64,000 bases of DNA from CAYRFF01 sp964423575 (GTDB taxonomy: Bacteria > Bacteroidota > Bacteroidia > Chitinophagales > Saprospiraceae). This document shows, piece by piece, positions 28,301 through 37,029 of this stretch (positions within the stretch are counted from its first letter, which is position 1; each line of letters starts with the position of its first letter). Position numbers and translations under genes: made by a program. The DNA lies in NCBI GenBank assembly GCA_964423575.1, contig CAYRFF010000013.1, positions 1 through 64,000 of the forward strand. Direction: 5' to 3'. The notes below the pieces were generated by a model, which did no database searches, was not told the DNA's origin, and saw only the letters and a list, made by a program, of their open reading frames with translations.

Positions 28301-29688
28301 TGAATTGCCTTACCTTCGACAAGTTTTGGCTGGAAAGCCTGAATTGACAATCTGTGAAGTGTAGGAGCCCGGTTAAGTAAAACTGGGTGTCCTTTCAGGA
28401 TATTCTCCAGAATTCCCCAGATTACCGGCTCTTTTCTATCAACCAATTTCTTAGCTGATTTTACAGTCTTTACAATTCCTCTCTCTATTAATTTCCTGAT
28501 AATAAACGGCTTGAATAATTCAGAAGCCATCTCCTTAGGAATTCCACATTCATGCAATTGAAGCGTTGGGCCTACAACGATAACAGATCTACCGGAATAG
28601 TCAACACGCTTTCCGAGTAGGTTCTGTCTGAATCGACCTTGCTTTCCTTTCAATACGTCACTCAATGACTTGAGTGCTCTTCCTCCTTCTGCTTTAACTG
28701 CATTGGATTTTCTACTATTATCAAATAGTGAGTCCACAGACTCCTGAAGCATTCTCTTCTCATTTCGAAGAATTACTTCCGGAGCTTTAATCTCAAGTAA
28801 TCGCTTCAGCCGGTTATTTCTGATAATTACTCTTCTGTACAAATCATTAAGGTCAGATGAAGCAAATCTTCCTCCGTCTAATGGCACTAACGGGCGCAAC
28901 TCAGGCGGAATTACAGGCAAGTATTGAATTATAGTCCATTCGGGCTTATTCTCTACTCTTGTATTTCCTTCTCTGAACGCTTCAACAACTTTCAGACGCT
29001 TTAAAGCTTCTGATTTACGTTGCTGTGAAGTCTCAAATTGTGCCTGGTGACGCAATGCGAATGCCAGTTGGTCAAGATCTAAACTTTCCAACAGCATCTT
29101 TATTCCGTCAGCTCCCATTCTGGCAATAAACTTATTGGGGTCATCATTAGGTAAGGCATCGTTATCTGCCGGTAACTGATCCTTTAACTCGTAGTATTCT
29201 TCTTCGGAAAGAAGATCCATTTTCTTCACCTCAAGATCAGCTGCCTGTCCTACCTGAATTACTACATATCTCTCGTAGTAAATGATGCTTTCCAGGTTTT
29301 TGCTGGAAAGCCCCAATAGATATCCCAGTTTGTTGGGAAGAGATTTAAAGAACCATATATGTACTACCGGAATAACCAGTTTAATATGACCCATTCTCTC
29401 CCTACGTACCTTCTTTCTCGTTACTTCAACCCCACATCTGTCACACACAATTCCCTTGTACCTTATGCGCTTGTATTTACCGCAAAAGCACTCGTAATCT
29501 TTAACCGGACCAAATATTCTTTCACAGAACAGACCATCACGCTCAGGTTTATATGAGCGATAGTTAATGGTTTCAGGCTTTAACACCTCACCATAGGAAC
29601 GCTCAAGGATGTCATCCGGAGAACAAAGTCCCAGCGTAATACTATCAAATTGATTTGATGTCTGACTGTCTTTTTTGTTATAAGCCAT
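25384..29688 (-). CDS. rpoC: RNA polymerase subunit beta'
   Basis: 1434 residues. The zinc ribbon near the N-terminus has C67, C69, C82 and C85; the catalytic NADFDGDQ lies at 473-480 with the three Mg-binding Asp at 475, 477 and 479. The bridge helix/trigger-loop region (GARGSKQQIKQLCGMRGLMA) and the second zinc site (CETKQGVCATCYG) are also clear. It ends in an acidic tail. It is the last gene of the ribosomal protein/rpoBC run, 54 bases after rpoB, and is followed by two terminator hairpins. Length is normal for Bacteroidota. Confidence 0.99.
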   Translation of the reverse strand: MAYNKKDSQTSNQFDSITLGLCSPDDILERSYGEVLKPETINYRSYKPERDGLFCERIFGPVKDYECFCGKYKRIRYKGIVCDRCGVEVTRKKVRRERMGHIKLVIPVVHIWFFKSLPNKLGYLLGLSSKNLESIIYYERYVVIQVGQAADLEVKKMDLLSEEEYYELKDQLPADNDALPNDDPNKFIARMGADGIKMLLESLDLDQLAFALRHQAQFETSQQRKSEALKRLKVVEAFREGNTRVENKPEWTIIQYLPVIPPELRPLVPLDGGRFASSDLNDLYRRVIIRNNRLKRLLEIKAPEVILRNEKRMLQESVDSLFDNSRKSNAVKAEGGRALKSLSDVLKGKQGRFRQNLLGKRVDYSGRSVIVVGPTLQLHECGIPKEMASELFKPFIIRKLIERGIVKTVKSAKKLVDRKEPVIWGILENILKGHPVLLNRAPTLHRLSIQAFQPKLVEGKAIQLHPLVCGGFNADFDGDQMAVHVPLSQASILEAQVLLLASHNLLNPQDGSPITLPSQDMVLGLYYLTKERKSTDDHKVRGEGMTFYSEEEVLIAFNENKIDLQAAIKVRVNVENEEGELESKRIDTTVGRVIFNHSMPDDYPFVNELLTKKALKTIIGELIEKTSFERTAHILDQIKELGFYWAFRGGLSFNLGDLIDPSKKETFLENAQAEVDEVWMNYNMGLITNNERYNQIIDKWTFADNMITDNLMKELANHKNGFNSAYMMLHSGARGSKQQIKQLCGMRGLMAKPRKSGDTGGAIIENPILSNFKDGLSVLDYFISTHGARKGLADTALKTADAGYLTRRLVDVAQDVVINEEDCNSLRGVAISAVMEGDQIVQSLKDRIVGRYIVDEVVNPDTGEVIVASGSYITTALARKIEAAEVDTVKVRSVLTCETKQGVCATCYGKNLATGRRAEIGDAVGIIAAQSIGEPGTQLTLRTFHVGGVASIAKSSSEIIAKHKGTAEFDNIQTTVSENHLGEKINVVLSRSGELKIVDKEEDKVLSTHHIPYGSTLYFADGDEISRGDMICEWDAFNAVIVSQYGGLARFRDIEEHVTYSLERDDQTGNADMVIIEAKRAKKKIPSIEILSEDGEVKRTYNLPVGSYISIDDGQEIKAGQTLAKIPRSLGKISDITGGLPRVTELFEARNPSNPSTVSEIDGVVSYGKIKRGNREVFVTNEVTGQQGKYLIGLSRHFLVQEGDFVRAGTSLSDGAISPVDILDIEGPRAVYNYLLNGVQEVYRSQGITINDKHIEVIIGQMLARVQVLDPGDTNLLENEIIDRAEFLEANTWIWDKKVITSAGDSEEFYPGQIISVRQLREENSFLRRQDKELIEARDAEPSISKPVLQGITRASLGTASWISAASFQETTKVLSTAAIGAKRDDLIGLKENVIVGKQIPAGTGMRKYRDLIVAPKDELEAAVYVDDEEEAAE

Positions 29689-29742
29689 AATGCTTTATTA
29701 TAAAAGTTAACGTAACCTTAGAAATATATCTTCAGTTTTCAA

Positions 29743-32700
29743 TTAATCAAATTTTATATCCAGTGCAAGTCCTCGCAACTCGTGAATCAATACATTGAAT
29801 GATTCAGGAATGTTAGGTTCAGGTAATACTTTACCTTTTACAATTGCCTGGTAAGCCTTAGCTCTACCTTGGATATCATCTGACTTAATCGTCAACAACT
29901 CTTGCAATATATTACTTGCTCCGAATGCTTCCAGAGCCCATACTTCCATCTCTCCAAATCTCTGACCTCCAAACTGAGCTTTACCACCAAGTGGCTGCTG
30001 AGTAATCAGAGAGTATGGTCCGATAGATCTAGCGTGCATCTTATCATCAATCATATGCGACAACTTCAGCATATAGATGATACCTACAGTAGCCTCCTGG
30101 TCAAATCTTCCGCCGGTTTCACCATCGTACAGATATGTCTGTCCAAGTCTAGGTAAACCTGCTTCATCGATTTCCGTTTCGATGTCCTGCACTGTCGCAC
30201 CGTCAAATATCGGCGTAGCATACTTCACTCCTTTCTTCTCTCCTGCCCATCCGAGTACTGTTTCGAATATCTGACCGATATTCATACGGGACGGAACCCC
30301 TAATGGACTAAGAACGATATCAATCGGAGTACCATCTTCCAGGAATGGCATATCTTCCACGCGTACTATACGGGAAACAATACCTTTGTTTCCGTGTCTT
30401 CCGGCAAGCTTATCACCCACCTTCAATTTACGCTTCTTGGCCATGTAAACCTTAGCCAATTTCAATACACCAGCCGGAAGCTCATCTCCTATGCTGATAT
30501 TAAACTTCTCACGCTTATATGCTCCTTTCTCCTCATTTACCTTGATGCTGTAATTGTGCAGTAAACGCGCAATCAGAACGTTGGAATCATCATCAGATGT
30601 CCAGCCGGAGTAATCCACTTCCACGTAATCCAGATCCATAAGAATCTTCTGTGTAAATCTTTCTTTCTCCGGAACAATAGTGTCACCGTAGATAGTTTTT
30701 ACACCGTTGGAGGTTTTTCTTCCGATGAGTTTCTGAAGCTTATCCACAAGGATAGTCTTAAGTTCATTCAAAGAAACCGCATGTCTTTCTTCCAGACTTG
30801 CAAGTAACTTCTTCTCCTGGTCTTTCTGATGTTTATCCTTTTTAGCTCTTGCAAATAATTGCTTATCGATAATAACGCCCTGCATTGATGGAGGCGCCTT
30901 CAATGATGCATCTTTAACATCACCTGCTTTGTCTCCAAAAATAGCACGAAGTAACTTCTCTTCTGGAGTAGGGTCAGATTCTCCTTTCGGAGTAATCTTA
31001 CCAATCAGAATATCACCCTCATCAACCCAGGCTCCGATTCTGACAACCCCATTTCTATCCAAATCTCTTGTAGCTTCTTCGCTGACGTTAGGAATATCGT
31101 TAGTCAATTCTTCTTCACCTAGCTTAGTATCACGTACGTCAAGCTCAAAGTGCTCAATATGAATTGATGTAAAGACATCTTCCCTTACAACACGCTCAGA
31201 AATTACAATAGCATCCTCAAAGTTGTATCCCTTCCAGGGCATAAATGCAACTTTCAGGTTTTGACCAAGTGCAAGCTCTCCTTTTTCCGTTGCATAACCA
31301 TCACAGAGGATTGTACCTTTCTGCACCCTGTCACCTTTTCTTACGATAGGCTTCAGGTTGATACAGGTACCCTGGTTGGTTCTACGGAATTTAGTAAGTT
31401 TGTATGTCTTTTGATTATCTTCAAAAGAAACAATTTGCTGCTCTTCACTGCGGTCGTATTCGATGACAATTTCATTGGCATCTACGTATATTACTTCTCC
31501 GTCACCTTCCGCGTTAATCAACATTCTGGAGTCAAGCGCAACCTTACCTTCAAGTCCAGTACCTACGATAGGTGACTTAGGTCTTACCAATGGCACTGCC
31601 TGACGCTGCATATTAGAACCCATCAGGGCTCTGTTAGCATCATCATTCTCCAGGAATGGAATCAATGAAGCGGAAACACCTACAATCTGGTTAGGTGCAA
31701 CGTCCATATATTCAACATCATCCGGGTTTAAAAGCGGGAATTCACCATGCTCTCTACAACGGACTCTATCGCTTATGAATGCTCCTTTTTCGTCAATAGC
31801 TGAGTTAGCCTGAGCAATCTTCATAAAGTCCTCTCCTTCCGCACTGAGGTATTTAACCTCTCCGTTCATCTCCACTTTTCCATTCTCCACTTCACGATAT
31901 GGAGTTTCAAGGAAGCCCATCTTATTTACTTTTGCGTGAACGCATAAAGTAGAAATAAGTCCAATGTTAGGACCTTCTGGCGTTTCAATCGTACACAATC
32001 TTCCATAGTGGGAATAGTGAACGTCTCGCACCTCAAACCCTGCTCTCTCTCTGGATAAACCTCCTGGCCCAAGAGCTGAGATACGACGCTTATGCGTTAT
32101 CTCGGATAGTGGGTTGGTCTGATCCAGAAACTGGGATAACTGAGAAGTCCCGAAGAAAGAATTAATCACTGATGATAGTGTACGCGCGTTGATTAGATCA
32201 ATCGGTGTAAACACCTCATTATCTCTCACGTTCATACGTTCTCTGATAGTTCTCGCCATTCTGGCAAGTCCTACTCCAAACTGCGCATAAAGTTGTTCTC
32301 CAACCGTACGCACACGTCTGTTGCTCAAGTGATCAATATCATCGAGTTCAGCATTCTGATTAATCAACTTAACCAGATACTTCACTATCTCAATGATATC
32401 TTCTTTGGTAAGGACGAGTATTGATGAATCAATATCTAGATTCAACTTACCGTTGATCTTGTATCGTCCTACTTCACCCAGATTATATCTCTTATCAGAG
32501 AAGAATAGCTTTTCAATAATTCCACGTGCAGTTTCCTCATCTGGTGGATCACTGCCTCTTAATTGTCTGTAGATATATTGTACAGCCTCCATTTCAGAGC
32601 TCGATGGATCTTTCTGAAGGGTGTTATATATAATTGAGTAGTCTTCTTCTATATCTTCTTTCTGTAAGATAACAGTATCGGCCTCTGCATCGAGGATTAA

Positions 32701-33567
32701 CTGAATATTATCCTCATCAAGGACAATATCTCTTTCCAAAATAATTTCATTTCTTTCTATAGAAACAACTTCTCCAGTATCTTCATCAACAAAATCCTCA
32801 ACCCATTTCTTCAGAACTCTAGCGGCAAGTTTGCTACCGATAGCTTTCTTGAGTTGAGTCTTATTAGCTTTAATTTCTTCAGCGAGATTAAATATCTCTA
32901 GTATCTCTTTATCTGAATCATATCCGATTGCACGGAGTAATGTAGTAATCGGGAATTTTTTCTTTCTATCGATATACGCATACATCACTGTATTGATATC
33001 GGTAGAGAACTCCATCCAGGATCCTTTAAAAGGAATAATTCTCGCAGAGAATATCTTGGACCCGTTGGGGTGAAAACTCTGAGAGAAAAACACTCCTGGT
33101 GATCTGTGTAACTGTGAAACGATAACTCTCTCTGCACCATTGATAACAAATGTTCCTTTAGGGGTGATATATGGAATATTACCCAGGAAAACATCCTGAA
33201 CTATGGTCTGAAAATCAATATGTTCTTCATCATTACATGAGAGTCTGAGTTTTGCCTTGAGCGGAACACTATAAGTAAGTCCGCGTTGCATACACTCATC
33301 AATATCGTAACGGGGTGGATCTATGAAATAATCAAGGAACTCAAGGACGAAGATATTTCTTGCGTCTGTAATCGGGAAGTTTTCTTGAAACACCCTGTAG
33401 AGTCCTTCATTCATTCGGTTTTCAGGCGTTGTTTCCAACTGGAAGAACTCCTGAAAGGATTGAAGCTGAATTTCCAATAAATCCGGATACGGTGAAAGCT
33501 GAGAAATTCTTCCGAAATTTATTCTTTCACCATTGTTTTTTGGAATTGCTACGCTGCTTAAGGCCAT
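29743..33567 (-). CDS. rpoB: RNA polymerase subunit beta
   Basis: 1274 residues. The rifampicin-binding cluster I is at about 471-503 (SQLSQFLDQTNPLSEITHKR). Positions matching E. coli D516, H526 and S531 are D482, H492 and S497, so the common resistance changes are absent. The C-terminal active-site segments (GYNFEDAI, GRHGNKG) are present. The N-terminal half carries the acidic, charged insert usual for this phylum. It follows rplL after 154 bases that hold a strong hairpin, and leads into rpoC. Confidence 0.99.
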   Translation of the reverse strand: MALSSVAIPKNNGERINFGRISQLSPYPDLLEIQLQSFQEFFQLETTPENRMNEGLYRVFQENFPITDARNIFVLEFLDYFIDPPRYDIDECMQRGLTYSVPLKAKLRLSCNDEEHIDFQTIVQDVFLGNIPYITPKGTFVINGAERVIVSQLHRSPGVFFSQSFHPNGSKIFSARIIPFKGSWMEFSTDINTVMYAYIDRKKKFPITTLLRAIGYDSDKEILEIFNLAEEIKANKTQLKKAIGSKLAARVLKKWVEDFVDEDTGEVVSIERNEIILERDIVLDEDNIQLILDAEADTVILQKEDIEEDYSIIYNTLQKDPSSSEMEAVQYIYRQLRGSDPPDEETARGIIEKLFFSDKRYNLGEVGRYKINGKLNLDIDSSILVLTKEDIIEIVKYLVKLINQNAELDDIDHLSNRRVRTVGEQLYAQFGVGLARMARTIRERMNVRDNEVFTPIDLINARTLSSVINSFFGTSQLSQFLDQTNPLSEITHKRRISALGPGGLSRERAGFEVRDVHYSHYGRLCTIETPEGPNIGLISTLCVHAKVNKMGFLETPYREVENGKVEMNGEVKYLSAEGEDFMKIAQANSAIDEKGAFISDRVRCREHGEFPLLNPDDVEYMDVAPNQIVGVSASLIPFLENDDANRALMGSNMQRQAVPLVRPKSPIVGTGLEGKVALDSRMLINAEGDGEVIYVDANEIVIEYDRSEEQQIVSFEDNQKTYKLTKFRRTNQGTCINLKPIVRKGDRVQKGTILCDGYATEKGELALGQNLKVAFMPWKGYNFEDAIVISERVVREDVFTSIHIEHFELDVRDTKLGEEELTNDIPNVSEEATRDLDRNGVVRIGAWVDEGDILIGKITPKGESDPTPEEKLLRAIFGDKAGDVKDASLKAPPSMQGVIIDKQLFARAKKDKHQKDQEKKLLASLEERHAVSLNELKTILVDKLQKLIGRKTSNGVKTIYGDTIVPEKERFTQKILMDLDYVEVDYSGWTSDDDSNVLIARLLHNYSIKVNEEKGAYKREKFNISIGDELPAGVLKLAKVYMAKKRKLKVGDKLAGRHGNKGIVSRIVRVEDMPFLEDGTPIDIVLSPLGVPSRMNIGQIFETVLGWAGEKKGVKYATPIFDGATVQDIETEIDEAGLPRLGQTYLYDGETGGRFDQEATVGIIYMLKLSHMIDDKMHARSIGPYSLITQQPLGGKAQFGGQRFGEMEVWALEAFGASNILQELLTIKSDDIQGRAKAYQAIVKGKVLPEPNIPESFNVLIHELRGLALDIKFD

Positions 33568-33639
33568 CTATTAGTTTTTTAAAAAATTATCAAAGAGAGA
33601 AACTGAAAAAGTCGATTTGCTTTATACAGCAATAGGCCT

Positions 33640-33673
33640 AATGGACACGATGACTTTAATTATCGCGTCCATT
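33640..33673 (-). promoter_or_regulatory. Hairpin in the rplL-rpoB gap, possible processing or attenuation site
   Basis: On the minus strand AATGGACGCGAT pairs along its full length (one G-U) with ATCGTGTCCATT across a 10-base loop. No T-tract follows, so it does not look like an intrinsic terminator. In E. coli the same gap holds an attenuator and an RNase III site; a similar role here is inference. Confidence 0.5.
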
Positions 33674-33721
33674 AAACCTTTATGCATTAAATGATGCTTA
33701 TATTTCGCACCATGGGTTGAA

Positions 33722-34099
33722 TTATTTCAATTCAACCTCAGCACCAGCTTCTTCAAGAGCTGCTTTTAACTCTTCAGCCTCAGCTTTGGGAGCTCCTTCT
33801 TTCAATGTAGATGGAGCTTCGTCAACAAGGTCTTTTGCTTCTTTTAGACCAATACCTAAAAGATTCTTAACCTCCTTAACTACTTTAAGTTTCGCACCGC
33901 CTGCGCTTACTAGTACAACATCGAATTCAGTCTTCTCAACAGCAGCATCTCCGCCACCGCCTGCTGGACCTGCTGCTACTGCTACTGCTGCAGCTGCCGG
34001 CTCAATACCGTACTCTTCTTTTAATATATCAGCTAAATCATTAACCTCTTTAACTGTAAGGTTAACCAACTGTTCTGCTAAATCTTTTAATTCTGCCAT
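33722..34099 (-). CDS. rplL: 50S ribosomal protein L7/L12 (bL12)
   Basis: 125 residues: N-terminal dimer domain (MAELKDLAEQLVNLT), an Ala/Gly-rich hinge at about 35-52, and the C-terminal domain with KTEFDVVL and KEAKDLVDEAP that contacts translation factors. It forms the stalk with L10, encoded 98 bases upstream. Length and organisation are standard. The gene lies between rplJ and rpoB as in most bacteria. Confidence 0.99.
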   Translation of the reverse strand: MAELKDLAEQLVNLTVKEVNDLADILKEEYGIEPAAAAVAVAAGPAGGGGDAAVEKTEFDVVLVSAGGAKLKVVKEVKNLLGIGLKEAKDLVDEAPSTLKEGAPKAEAEELKAALEEAGAEVELK

Positions 34100-34197
34100 T
34101 TTTTTACGCTTTAGAATTTTTCAAAAATGATTAAATAAATAAAATATATTGGCGTAATAAATACTTGGAAGCCATACCTGTAACGCCCTACTTCCTC

Positions 34198-34722
34198 CTA
34201 TCCTCTTTCCTCGATTGCTTTCAATATACCGGTAATCTTCTGACCGGCTGAAGATAGAGCGCCGAGAACGTTCTTCATAGGAGACTGTAACAATAGTACA
34301 ATCTCGCCAAGTAGCTCGTCTCTCGATTTCAGTTCGGATAACGGTACCAGGCTTTCATCGCCCAGATAAATATCCGATTCTATGTAAGCGCCTTTAATGA
34401 CTGGCCTTTCAAAGCTTTCACGGAATTCTTTAATCAGCTTAGCTGGTGCATTAGCTGTATCTGAAAACATGATTGCCGTAGGTCCTTTTAATAAGTCATA
34501 TAAAGGTGCGTAATTCTTTTCATCACCAAATGATTCCAATGCAATTCTTACAAGTGTATTCTTATACACGGTCATATCGATGCCCTTCTCGTAACATTTG
34601 CGACGTAAACTATTTGTTTGTTCTACAGTAAGAGTAGATGCATCAGTTATATAGAAGAACTCATGCTTATCAAACTTCTCTTTTAGTGACTCTACTATTT
34701 CTCCTTTTTCTTGTCTTGTCAT
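34198..34722 (-). CDS. rplJ: 50S ribosomal protein L10 (uL10)
   Basis: 174 residues, starting MTRQEKGEIVESLKEKF; the N-terminal rRNA-binding part includes NTLVRIALE and KGPTAIMFS, and the C-terminal helix (about 140-174) binds L12 dimers. L10 with L12 forms the GTPase-recruiting stalk. It is 11 bases after rplA, so they are translated from one message. No obvious L10-leader fold could be made out in the short gaps around it. Confidence 0.98.
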   Translation of the reverse strand: MTRQEKGEIVESLKEKFDKHEFFYITDASTLTVEQTNSLRRKCYEKGIDMTVYKNTLVRIALESFGDEKNYAPLYDLLKGPTAIMFSDTANAPAKLIKEFRESFERPVIKGAYIESDIYLGDESLVPLSELKSRDELLGEIVLLLQSPMKNVLGALSSAGQKITGILKAIEERG

Positions 34723-34733
34723 GGTCTGATGCT

Positions 34734-35435
34734 TTAGTCGATTATTCTAAAATTCTTTGTATCAATTTTTATTCCCGGGCTCATGGTTGAAGCTACAGTA
34801 ATTGCTTTCAGATACACACCTTTGGAAGCTGCAGGTTTCATTGCTACCAAAGTATTAAGTAGTTCTCTCGCGTTTTCTGTAAGTTTGTTTGCATCAAAGG
34901 AAACTCGCCCGATAGGTGAATGAATGATACCAAACTTGTCAACTCTGAAAGCGATTTTACCTGCTTTAACATCCTCAACTGCTGCCTTGATGTCCATAGT
35001 TACAGTACCAGACTTAGGGTTAGGCATTAGACCTCTAGGTCCAAGTATCTTTCCAAGTCTACCAACTTGAGCCATGACTGTAGGTTGCGCAATCATTACG
35101 TCAAAGTCAACCCAGCCATCCTGAATCTTCTGTACATATTCATCAAGACCGGCATAATCAGCACCAGCCGATAGAGCTTCTTCCACTTTATCAGCTGAAC
35201 ACAGAACAATAACTTTCTTGTCTTTTCCAGTACCGTGTGGTAATGCAGCTGTTCCTCTCACAGCCTGGTCTGCTTTACGTGGATCTACTCCGAGATTCAC
35301 GTGTAAATCAACTGAAGCGTCAAACTTGGTAGTGTTTACCTTTTTAACAAGCTCCATTGCTTCCCGCATAGAGTAGTAGTTTTCTCTATCTACCAGCTCA
35401 TTAGCGGCTTTTCTTTTCTTGCTAATTCTCGCCAT
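34734..35435 (-). CDS. rplA: 50S ribosomal protein L1 (uL1)
   Basis: 233 residues, with the family motif region GRLGKILGPRGLMPNPK at about 130-146 and the KIAFRVDKFGIIHSPIG segment that follows. L1 binds 23S rRNA at the E-site stalk; in many bacteria it also represses its own operon by binding the rplK leader. It lies 62 bases after rplK. Length is usual for the family. Confidence 0.99.
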   Translation of the reverse strand: MARISKKRKAANELVDRENYYSMREAMELVKKVNTTKFDASVDLHVNLGVDPRKADQAVRGTAALPHGTGKDKKVIVLCSADKVEEALSAGADYAGLDEYVQKIQDGWVDFDVMIAQPTVMAQVGRLGKILGPRGLMPNPKSGTVTMDIKAAVEDVKAGKIAFRVDKFGIIHSPIGRVSFDANKLTENARELLNTLVAMKPAASKGVYLKAITVASTMSPGIKIDTKNFRIID

Positions 35436-35497
35436 ATTAAATGTTTTATAAGGTAAAACGTAGGTAGCAATTCCTACTCCCTTAAATTAAAAATAAA

Positions 35498-35965
35498 TTA
35501 ATCTTCGCTGTCTTCCGGACTATCGGTCGCCCAGGGAGCAGTCCCTTTGACCTCAATGCCCATACTTCTAGCTGTTCCAGCAACCATCTTCATTGCTGAC
35601 TCAAGAGTAAAGGCATTTAAATCCGGCATTTTTTCTTCCGCGATGGCACGTACCTGGTCCCAGGTAACACGTCCTACAGTATCAACGTGTGGTGCACCAG
35701 CACCCTTTTTTATCTTAGCTAATTCAATAAGCTGAACTGCTGCCGGCGGAGTTTTAATAATAAAATCAAATGACTTATCCTTGAAAACGGTAATCTCGAC
35801 TGGCAACACTTTACCCATTCGGTCTTGTGTTCTATCGTTAAACCGCTTGCAGAAGTCCATAATATTAACTCCTTTAGCACCTAAAGCAGGTCCTACCGGT
35901 GGAGCTGGATTAGCCTGGCCACCACGCACTTGCAATTTTATGAATGCATCAACTTCCTTTGCCAT
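35498..35965 (-). CDS. rplK: 50S ribosomal protein L11 (uL11)
   Basis: 155 residues. N-terminal domain with GGQANPAPPVGPALGAKGVN and C-terminal 23S rRNA-binding domain with KKGAG and GTARSMGIEVKG. It is about 10-14 residues longer than the common form because of an acidic C-terminal tail (SPEDSED). L11 sits at the GTPase centre and is the site of thiostrepton action. It follows nusG after 84 bases. Confidence 0.99.
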   Translation of the reverse strand: MAKEVDAFIKLQVRGGQANPAPPVGPALGAKGVNIMDFCKRFNDRTQDRMGKVLPVEITVFKDKSFDFIIKTPPAAVQLIELAKIKKGAGAPHVDTVGRVTWDQVRAIAEEKMPDLNAFTLESAMKMVAGTARSMGIEVKGTAPWATDSPEDSED

Positions 35966-36049
35966 AATTTCTATGTTTATTCCTCAATTCCCGGAATCAG
36001 GTTGATAATTAAATTCGTTGACTTTAATTACAGTCAATTCTCTCTTTTG

Positions 36050-36613
36050 CTAACTTTGTTTCTCTACCTGGATGAAATTCAATTCAACCTCTGTCCCTCT
36101 ACCGAAGATTTTAACAATAACCTTCAATTTCTTCTTGTCTTCGTATATTTCTTCAATATCACCGATGAAGTCTTTGAAAGGACCGTCTATAATCTTAACC
36201 GACTCTCCCTTTAAGAATGGTTCGAGTAACTCTTCACCTATTTCTTGGGACTCATCTGCTTTTCCAAGCATACGATTAGCCTCACTATCTCTCATGGGTG
36301 TAGGATTATCTCCTCCGAGAAAATTTATAACGTTGGGGATACCGGCTATTGTTCTTATCATCTCACCGGAGAATCTTCCGGCTTCAGCTTCAATTAATAT
36401 ATAACCTGGTAAAATATTGCGATCTATAATCACCTTTTTACCACCTCTGAATTTATATACCTTTTCTGAAGGAACAATAACCTGAGTAATAACATCAGTC
36501 CAGCCGGACCTTTGGATCTCCAGTTCTATTCTCTCTTTTATCTTTCTTTCCTTATTGCTTATGACGCGTAAGGAATACCATCTTTTGCCTTCTTCTGACA
36601 TGGAATCGTTCAC
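36050..36613 (-). CDS. nusG: Transcription termination/antitermination factor NusG
   Basis: 187 residues: N-terminal NGN domain (KRWYSLRVISNKERKIKERI; LPGYILIEAE; GIPNVINFLGG) and C-terminal KOW domain with KGESVKIIDGPFKDFIG from about 132. NusG binds RNA polymerase and links it to ribosome or Rho. The gene starts 14 bases after secE, the usual order. Nothing unusual in length or motifs. Confidence 0.98.
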   Translation of the reverse strand: MNDSMSEEGKRWYSLRVISNKERKIKERIELEIQRSGWTDVITQVIVPSEKVYKFRGGKKVIIDRNILPGYILIEAEAGRFSGEMIRTIAGIPNVINFLGGDNPTPMRDSEANRMLGKADESQEIGEELLEPFLKGESVKIIDGPFKDFIGDIEEIYEDKKKLKVIVKIFGRGTEVELNFIQVEKQS

Positions 36614-36627
36614 TTTATTGCCTTCTA

Positions 36628-36816
36628 CTATAAACCATAGAGGAAGCTGGTGATGTAATTCGCCGCCAAGTCCATAACAAAGACAATCAATACAAATATA
36701 ATTGTCGCTACAATTACGAGTCTCGTAGACTCAAGCAACTCTGTCCATGTAGGCCAGGTCACCTTATGCATTAGCTCGTTATAGCTTTCTCTTATATATA
36801 ATAAAAAATTATCCAT
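36628..36816 (-). CDS. secE: Preprotein translocase subunit SecE
   Basis: 62 residues from the ATG at 36816. A GTG 18 bases further upstream would also be in frame, but it lies inside the 3' end of tRNA-Trp, so the ATG is preferred and gives the typical start MDNFLLYIRESYNEL. The conserved HKVTWPTW precedes one membrane helix (about 32-55). This is the short single-helix form. SecE joins SecY and SecG in the inner membrane. It lies between tRNA-Trp and nusG. Confidence 0.96.
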   Translation of the reverse strand: MDNFLLYIRESYNELMHKVTWPTWTELLESTRLVIVATIIFVLIVFVMDLAANYITSFLYGL

Positions 36817-36831
36817 AAAATCTTCTGTTAG

Positions 36832-36904
36832 CACGGGCAGAAGGATTCGAACCCTCGACCTACGGTTTTGGAGACCGTCGCTCTACCAGCTGAGCTATGC
36901 CCGT
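36832..36904 (-). tRNA. tRNA-Trp (anticodon CCA)
   Basis: 73 bases on the minus strand. The acceptor stem ACGGGCA pairs with TGCCCGT, the anticodon loop reads CTCCAAA with CCA as anticodon, and the T arm has GGTTCGAATC. The 3' CCA is not encoded. It sits between the tuf terminator and secE. Confidence 0.97.
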
Positions 36905-36943
36905 AAAATTCTTATATCACCGATGAAGGAGCCTTCAAATAAA

Positions 36944-36964
36944 GAGCCACTATAAAAGTGGCTC
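36944..36964 (-). terminator. Terminator-like hairpin after tuf
   Basis: GAGCCACT (36944-36951) pairs perfectly with AGTGGCTC (36957-36964) across a 5-base loop; on the minus strand it is followed by TTTATTT. It stands 66 bases after tuf and before tRNA-Trp-secE-nusG, so it may trim or partly stop the transcript there. Confidence 0.7.
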
Positions 36965-37029
36965 GTCTATTTATAATCTTAAAGGCAGCCTTAAACTACG
37001 GCAACCAATTATCTTCTGAAAAATTCAGA

